A DNA stretch of 35,685 bases from the IMG/VR virus record IMGVR_UViG_3300042362_000293, positions 1 to 35,685 of that record; one strand, written 5' to 3'. A program made the translations under genes and the position numbers. Below, one piece after another: positions 32,280-35,685 of this stretch; within the stretch, counting starts at the first letter, position 1, and each line of letters opens with the position of its first letter. The DNA comes from a virus. The notes beneath the pieces were generated by a model that saw nothing but the letters and a program-made list of their open reading frames with translations, did not search any database and had not been told where the DNA came from.

Positions 32280-32287
32280 TATATTTG
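32280..32287 (+). promoter_or_regulatory. Promoter for candidate small RNA
   Basis: TATATTTG at 32280-32287 with TTTG at 32255-32258 (21-base spacer) is a good Bacteroidota promoter. No usable ORF lies between it and the next promoter at 32443. Confidence 0.6.
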
Positions 32288-32291
32288 TTTA

Positions 32292-32395
32292 GTAGTTCAT
32301 TTCCACAATAGAACTTAAAGAAATTAAAGCCCTATTAATTAGTAGCGAGGTGAGAGCCGTGAAAATTGATAGGGCTTTTGCTTTTTATTTGTTTT
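32292..32395 (+). ncRNA. Candidate small RNA or regulatory leader
   Basis: Predicted transcript from the 32280 promoter. It holds a 15-bp stem, AAAGCCCTATTAATT (32326-32340) with AATTGATAGGGCTTT (32364-32378, one G-T), a 23-nt purine-rich loop that includes GAGGTGAGAGCC, and T-rich runs after the stem (32376-32396) that can act as terminator. A separate promoter follows for the next gene, so this would be a free RNA of about 100 nt. It could instead be only a terminator with an unusually large loop for the 31800 gene. No known RNA family recognised. Confidence 0.45.
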
Positions 32396-32419
32396 TATAA
32401 ATTATAAATAACAACTGTT

Positions 32420-32450
32420 TTTGTTTTATAAACTTTTTATTATAACTTTG
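32420..32450 (+). promoter_or_regulatory. Promoter of KilA-N-like gene
   Basis: TTTG (32420-32423), 19-base spacer, TAACTTTG (32443-32450): a near-perfect Bacteroidota promoter 20 bases before ATG 32471. It would drive the replication genes that follow. Confidence 0.75.
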
Positions 32451-32470
32451 TGCGTATAATTTTATAAGAT

Positions 32471-33151
32471 ATGAAACAAAACGTAATTTTAAGTAGTTCG
32501 GATAGGGAGTTATTCGGAATTACAATTAGACAAAACACTAAAGAATCTTTTTTAAGTATTAGTGATTTACAGAAGGCTTATGAAAAGGCACGTTGGATGT
32601 ATGGGTGGAGTGATAAACGTATAAATGATATACTTTCTTCAATAGACACTAAAGAAAGAATCTTTTTTTTATTAAAAGAACGTGAATTGATAAAAGCGGA
32701 AATTTCCGTTTTTATGGAAATGGTAAAAAATGAAGGATTAACAAAAGTTTTAAAAGGTTTAGGTCTATACAAAACAACTGGTAGGGGTATAAATAAAACT
32801 GTAATGTCAGACCCTTATATTTGGGTATTATTAGCCATGGAATTAAATCCTATGTTATATGCAAAAGTGATTATTTGGTTAACTGATAGCCTTATTTTTG
32901 ATAGGATTGAAGCTGGAAGCGAATATTTACCTATGAATTCTAAAATAAAAGAAATAGTTAACAAACCAGATTATTCTAAATATGCTAAATTAATTAATAT
33001 TAAAGTTTTTGGTGAACATAAAACAGGTATGCGTAACCTTGCTTCATCAAAAGAATTAAGAAGTATTGCAGACGTTGAAAAAACTATTATTACAGCTATT
33101 GATAATAAATGGATAAAAAATGAGAATGATCTATTAAAATTTTTGTCATGA
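32471..33151 (+). CDS. KilA-N-like DNA-binding protein
   Basis: 226 residues. N-terminal FGITIRQNTKESFLSISDLQ, then KTTGRGINKTVMSDPYIWVL and LAMELNPMLYAKVIIWLTDS. The D-P-Y-x-W-x-LLAMELNP then V-I-W-L-x-D-x-L pattern is that of KilA-N domains found in phage regulators. The C-terminus is helical (VEKTIITAIDNKWIKNENDL). First gene of the replication operon, with a strong promoter, so it may control early expression. Overlaps the next gene by ATGA. Confidence 0.6.
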   Translation: MKQNVILSSSDRELFGITIRQNTKESFLSISDLQKAYEKARWMYGWSDKRINDILSSIDTKERIFFLLKERELIKAEISVFMEMVKNEGLTKVLKGLGLYKTTGRGINKTVMSDPYIWVLLAMELNPMLYAKVIIWLTDSLIFDRIEAGSEYLPMNSKIKEIVNKPDYSKYAKLINIKVFGEHKTGMRNLASSKELRSIADVEKTIITAIDNKWIKNENDLLKFLS

Positions 33152-34026
33152 GTGGCTGGATAAAGTTAGATAGAAATGTTGTAAAACATTGGATATTTAA
33201 AGACGAATGGAAGTTTAAGTGTTGGATTGACTTACTTGTATCAGCAAATTATTCTGAAAATAAAATTGAAATAAAAGGTGCTTTATTAACTTGTAAAAGA
33301 GGTGAATTACTTTATAGTTTAGACTCTCTTTCCATACGATGGAATAGTAATAAATCAAAGGTTAGACGTTTTTTAAAGTTGCTCGAAAGTGATTCAATGA
33401 TTAAACTAAAATCGGAACAGGTAACGACACGGATAACTATTTGTAATTATGATAGTTATCAAAGTGAACGAAACGAAGATGAAACGCAAACGACACACAA
33501 ACGAAACGAAGATGAAACGCAAACGACACCAATAAAAGAATATAAAGAACATAAAGAAGAAAAAAAAGATAAAAAATTAAATAAACAATTAATTATTTCT
33601 TCTACTCCGAAAAATGAATTTTCGGAATCTGTAAATAATTTTTATAATTATGTTTTAAAATATTTTGAAGAAAAGTTCATTCCAAAAACAGATAAGCAAA
33701 TTTCATCATGGAAAGAATGTATCGATAAATTAATTAGAATTGATGGATACGATTTAAAACACATTCATGAAATCATTAAAACTTTTCGAGAAGATAATTT
33801 CTGGAAAACAAATTTTAATTCATTACCAAAACTTAGAGAAAAAAATAATACTGGTGAAAAATACATTGATGTATTTTCTGTGAAACTTAAAAACAAAAAT
33901 CAAAATGGAAAACAATCTACATTTGGCGAAACTAGAGACGAAATCAACGATCGAGCTAAACGAGAAATTTCAACGAGCATTATTAACACGCTTAACGGTG
34001 AACTCCGTGAGCAGTATGGACATTAA
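33148..34026 (+). CDS. Replication initiator (phage O-like), 292 residues
   Basis: N-terminal winged helix MSGWIKLDRNVVKHWIFKDE, ELLYSLDSLSIRWNSNKSKV and RRFLKLLESDSMIKLK, as in lambda-O-type and other phage initiators. A linker with two near-identical 11-residue repeats (RNEDETQTT twice, positions about 108-128) follows, then a helical C-terminal domain (FYNYVLKYFEEKFIPKT, ending LNGELREQYGH). The DNA coding the linker is a 33-nt tandem repeat that could be the origin, as in lambda O. It overlaps the next gene by 11 bases. No helicase or loader is recognised in the window, so host DnaB may be recruited. Confidence 0.7.
   Translation: MSGWIKLDRNVVKHWIFKDEWKFKCWIDLLVSANYSENKIEIKGALLTCKRGELLYSLDSLSIRWNSNKSKVRRFLKLLESDSMIKLKSEQVTTRITICNYDSYQSERNEDETQTTHKRNEDETQTTPIKEYKEHKEEKKDKKLNKQLIISSTPKNEFSESVNNFYNYVLKYFEEKFIPKTDKQISSWKECIDKLIRIDGYDLKHIHEIIKTFREDNFWKTNFNSLPKLREKNNTGEKYIDVFSVKLKNKNQNGKQSTFGETRDEINDRAKREISTSIINTLNGELREQYGH
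33468..33529 (+). repeat. Iteron-like tandem repeat, 33-nt period
   Basis: A 29-base unit at 33468-33496 recurs exactly at 33501-33529 (period 33). Inside the unit AACG is repeated: ACGAAACGAAG and GAAACGCAAACGACAC. It is in frame (11 codons) within the initiator gene. Candidate origin iterons. Confidence 0.6.
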
Positions 34027-34660
34027 AAGAAATGAATTTCCTGCAATATCAACAAATCAAAATCACGAACAAACAGTTGAAAGATTAACTTTGATTTTGG
34101 TAGATAGTATTGATGTTTACATGGGGATTAGAGGGGATAAAGTATCAAAACCATTGATTATTAAATCAATTAAAGAAATTTTATCAAAATACGATTCTCT
34201 TTCATTCCAAGATATCGAATATTCATTTGAAAGATTTAACTACCCTGAAAAGTTCAATCAATCAACTTTGACAATAAATGAAGTTTTAGAACCGATTAAA
34301 CAGTATTTTCATTTAAAAAATAAAATAAAAGCCGAAAAAATCAAAATGCAGGCTGAAATTAACGAACGTAACGAGCAAAAACTTAAAAGTGATATATTCT
34401 ATCAAGAATCAAAAAAAACCTATCTTAAATCGCTTGAAAATAAAAAATGGCTTGGTGATATGTTTCAAGCGAAAGTTTTGCTAAATCATTTTACTAAATA
34501 TTTTAGCGAAGAAACAAGAAACGAATACAAAAAAAAGGCAAAAATTGAAGAAGTTAGAATTTTAGAAAGTGGAAAATTAGATGCTTATCTGTATTCTTTT
34601 GAAAGAATTTTGGCAAACATGGTAATTATTGATTGTGTTAAAAATGGTTATAGGTTATGA
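34016..34660 (+). CDS. Hypothetical replication-region protein, 214 residues
   Basis: Start chosen at ATG 34016 (MDIKRNEFPAIST), overlapping the initiator by 11 bases; an upstream frame would overlap by 122 bases. Content: EQTVERLTLILVDSIDVYMG, FERFNYPEKFNQSTLTINEV, and a long charged helix (KNKIKAEKIKMQAEINERNE). No Walker motif, so not a DnaC-type loader with ATPase. Helical, possibly an initiator partner. Confidence 0.55.
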   Translation: MDIKRNEFPAISTNQNHEQTVERLTLILVDSIDVYMGIRGDKVSKPLIIKSIKEILSKYDSLSFQDIEYSFERFNYPEKFNQSTLTINEVLEPIKQYFHLKNKIKAEKIKMQAEINERNEQKLKSDIFYQESKKTYLKSLENKKWLGDMFQAKVLLNHFTKYFSEETRNEYKKKAKIEEVRILESGKLDAYLYSFERILANMVIIDCVKNGYRL

Positions 34661-34980
34661 TACACTTACCAATTAAAGCTTTATCTGTAAACTCTGGATT
34701 CAAAGGCAAGCGCTACAAGACTGCTGAATACAAAAAGTATGAAAGAAATGTATTGCTTATGCTTCCTAAAATGCAAGTTGGAAAAGCACCATACAAACTT
34801 TACATAGAATTTGGTTTGTCCTCCAAATTACAAGATTTAGACAATGGAATAAAATTTTTGCAAGATTGTCTAGTAAAAAAATACGATTTTGATGATCGAG
34901 ATATTTACGAATTGCACGCAAAGAAAATAATAACTAAAAAAGGTGAAGAATTTATAAAATTTAAATTAAGTGAAATATGA
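34657..34980 (+). CDS. rusA: RusA Holliday junction resolvase
   Basis: Endonuclease that resolves recombination junctions, complementing RecT and the SbcC-like ATPase. 107 residues with the RusA core: DLDNGIKFLQD with Asp60, Asp62 and Lys66 aligned with the catalytic residues of E. coli RusA, then FDDRDI (78-83) with the later acidic residue. N-terminal KALSVNSGFKGKRYKT is the family's strand and basic region. ATGA overlap with the preceding gene. Confidence 0.88.
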   Translation: MIHLPIKALSVNSGFKGKRYKTAEYKKYERNVLLMLPKMQVGKAPYKLYIEFGLSSKLQDLDNGIKFLQDCLVKKYDFDDRDIYELHAKKIITKKGEEFIKFKLSEI

Positions 34981-35102
34981 AAAAAATTAAATATCCAATG
35001 AATTTTGAAGATTGGAAAAAATTAAAATCAACAAAAGAAGCTATCAAAATTTTAATGAAAGACTGGAATAATCGTAATCAAACAAAATTAGATTTAAAAT
35101 GA
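34977..35102 (+). CDS. Small basic protein, 41 residues
   Basis: ATG 34977 overlaps the rusA stop. Sequence starts MKKIKYPMNFEDWKKLKSTK and its TGA overlaps the ATG of the next gene (ATGA). Overlaps on both sides support translation. Function unknown. Confidence 0.5.
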   Translation: MKKIKYPMNFEDWKKLKSTKEAIKILMKDWNNRNQTKLDLK

Positions 35103-35293
35103 ACTTACTATTTGAAATCGAACCACTCCCATCTGGTCCACAAATTGGATGGGTATTTTACGACAAAATGAATTTAGCGCAAAAATCTAGGTTTATGAAA
35201 GAAATAAAAAATAAATACTTTTTTAACGATTTTTTATACAAGAAATTCAATGATTTTGAACACTTTGTAAATGAAGCTAAAAAAATAAATTAA
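35099..35293 (+). CDS. Small hypothetical protein, 64 residues
   Basis: MNLLFEIEPLPSGPQIGWVF, then KYFFNDFLYKKFNDFEHFVN. Soluble, aromatic-rich. Last of the replication operon before a new promoter. Confidence 0.55.
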   Translation: MNLLFEIEPLPSGPQIGWVFYDKMNLAQKSRFMKEIKNKYFFNDFLYKKFNDFEHFVNEAKKIN

Positions 35294-35333
35294 AAAATAT
35301 AATTAATGATTATTATTATTTAAAGATAATAGT

Positions 35334-35341
35334 TATATTTG
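35334..35341 (+). promoter_or_regulatory. Promoter of the membrane-protein/SbcC/RecT transcript
   Basis: TATATTTG lies 23 bases before ATG 35365; no clear -33 box. Because the genome is circular, the transcript continues into 59-2943. Confidence 0.55.
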
Positions 35342-35364
35342 TAGAAATTTAAAAAACACATCAC

Positions 35365-35538
35365 ATGAAAATCATTTACAGTATTAGCTTAGTAATGATA
35401 GGATTTATCTTATTAAGCGTGTTCTTTGTAGAAATTGAAGAAACATCTTCAAAAATTTATTTACTTACAAATTTTATTTGTTGGGGTATTGTCTATATGT
35501 ATTCAGACAAAAAATTAAAAAATAATAATAACCAATAA
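35365..35538 (+). CDS. Small two-pass membrane protein, 57 residues
   Basis: MKIIYSISLVMIGFILLSVF is membrane segment 1, then a short acidic loop (EIEETSS), then segment 2 (about 31-46, YLLTNFICWGIVYMY), and a Lys/Asn tail. The leader AAAACACATCAC before its ATG is also found before the SbcC-like gene at 59 and 35549. It is 10 bases before that gene. Function unknown; could be an exclusion or holin-like factor. Confidence 0.6.
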   Translation: MKIIYSISLVMIGFILLSVFFVEIEETSSKIYLLTNFICWGIVYMYSDKKLKNNNNQ

Positions 35539-35685
35539 AACACATCACATGAAAACAATCAATTTAAAAAAATTGGAGTTATTAAACTTCAAAGGAATTA
35601 AAAATTTAACCTTAGATTTTAATTCAGATGTTGAAAACACTATCCAAGGCAAAAACGGAATAGGAAAAACAACAATTTTTGATGC
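35491..35685 (+). repeat. Terminal overlap with window start (circular closure)
   Basis: 35491-35685 repeats 1-195. Positions 1-120 match exactly. Six differences follow, at 121, 148, 154, 160, 166 and 181 of the first copy, each in the third base of a codon of the SbcC-like gene and all silent. So the genome closes at about 35,490 bp, with two closely related variants at the join. Confidence 0.85.
35549..35685 (+). CDS. Start of SbcC/Rad50-like ATPase (second copy of the end overlap)
   Basis: Partial copy of the gene at 59-2056, running off the window end after the Walker A motif (GKNGIGKTT) and IFDA. Protein sequence is identical to the first copy over 45 residues in spite of six base differences. 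Confidence 0.85.
   Translation, partial: MKTINLKKLELLNFKGIKNLTLDFNSDVENTIQGKNGIGKTTIFD

Noticed and set aside
32341-32400. Short GTG-initiated peptide in the candidate small RNA
   Set aside because: A 13-codon frame preceded by a purine-rich stretch exists, but this host group does not use Shine-Dalgarno signals and the codons overlap the hairpin.
1-35685. tRNA genes, CRISPR arrays, insertion sequences, integrase or partition genes
   Set aside because: Looked for on both strands; no T-arm consensus, regularly spaced repeats, transposase or recombinase motifs were recognised by eye.

Overview
The window is a complete, circularly closing genome of a tailed phage (siphovirus-type, HK97-like head, long flexible tail) of a Bacteroidota host, most likely a flavobacterium. 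This rests on strong AT-richness, absence of Shine-Dalgarno sites, TAnnTTTG-type -7 promoter boxes, and several gene families typical of Bacteroidota phages (DUF4494-like, DUF6712-like adaptor, an alanine amidase with a small holin). The last 195 bases (35491-35685) repeat the first 195 with six differences, all synonymous third-codon changes, so the unit is about 35,490 bp and the junction joins two close strain variants. I see no integrase, ParA/ParB, tRNA gene or CRISPR array.

Layout. (1) 59-5262: recombination and replication-support genes: SbcC/Rad50-like ATPase, RecT annealing protein, a metallo-beta-lactamase-fold gene broken inside its metal-binding motif, an SSB-like protein and small helix-turn-helix and SH3-like proteins. 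(2) 5262-7163: an RlpA-like cell-wall protein, then a run of small genes separated by long imperfect palindromes with the architecture of integron gene cassettes and attC sites. The last cassette carries an RNA ligase of the DUF5565/RLIG1 type. (3) 7232-8240: DUF4494-like protein, a MazG-like gene with an in-frame stop, small ORFs. (4) 8243-28881: packaging (TerS, TerL), portal (the only gene on the minus strand), prohead protease, capsid, connectors, tail tube, tape measure, distal tail proteins, fibre and lectin-like protein, then the lysis genes (holin, second membrane protein, amidase). (5) 29178-35538: an early operon of small, mostly overlapping genes, including a DnaA domain IV protein, a zinc ribbon protein and a 49-residue protein with a clamp-binding-like tail; then a probable small RNA, a KilA-N-like regulator, a replication initiator with internal iteron-like repeats, RusA resolvase and a small membrane protein that leads back into the SbcC-like gene.

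How it works together: early genes appear to run from the promoters near 29178, 32443 and 35334 through the origin to the recombination module. Initiator, DnaA-like protein, SSB, RecT, SbcC-like ATPase and RusA form a recombination-dependent replication set. The structural genes follow in standard siphovirus order, with terminators after the capsid and tail-tube genes and a lysis promoter at 27587. The most unusual part is the cassette array (5583-7163): each cassette begins with a GTTRGC-like core and ends with its own reverse complement, as in mobile integron cassettes, but no integron integrase is present. Three genes carry single lesions (6-nt in-frame insertion with a stop, TAA nonsense, T8 frameshift) that should be checked against reads.
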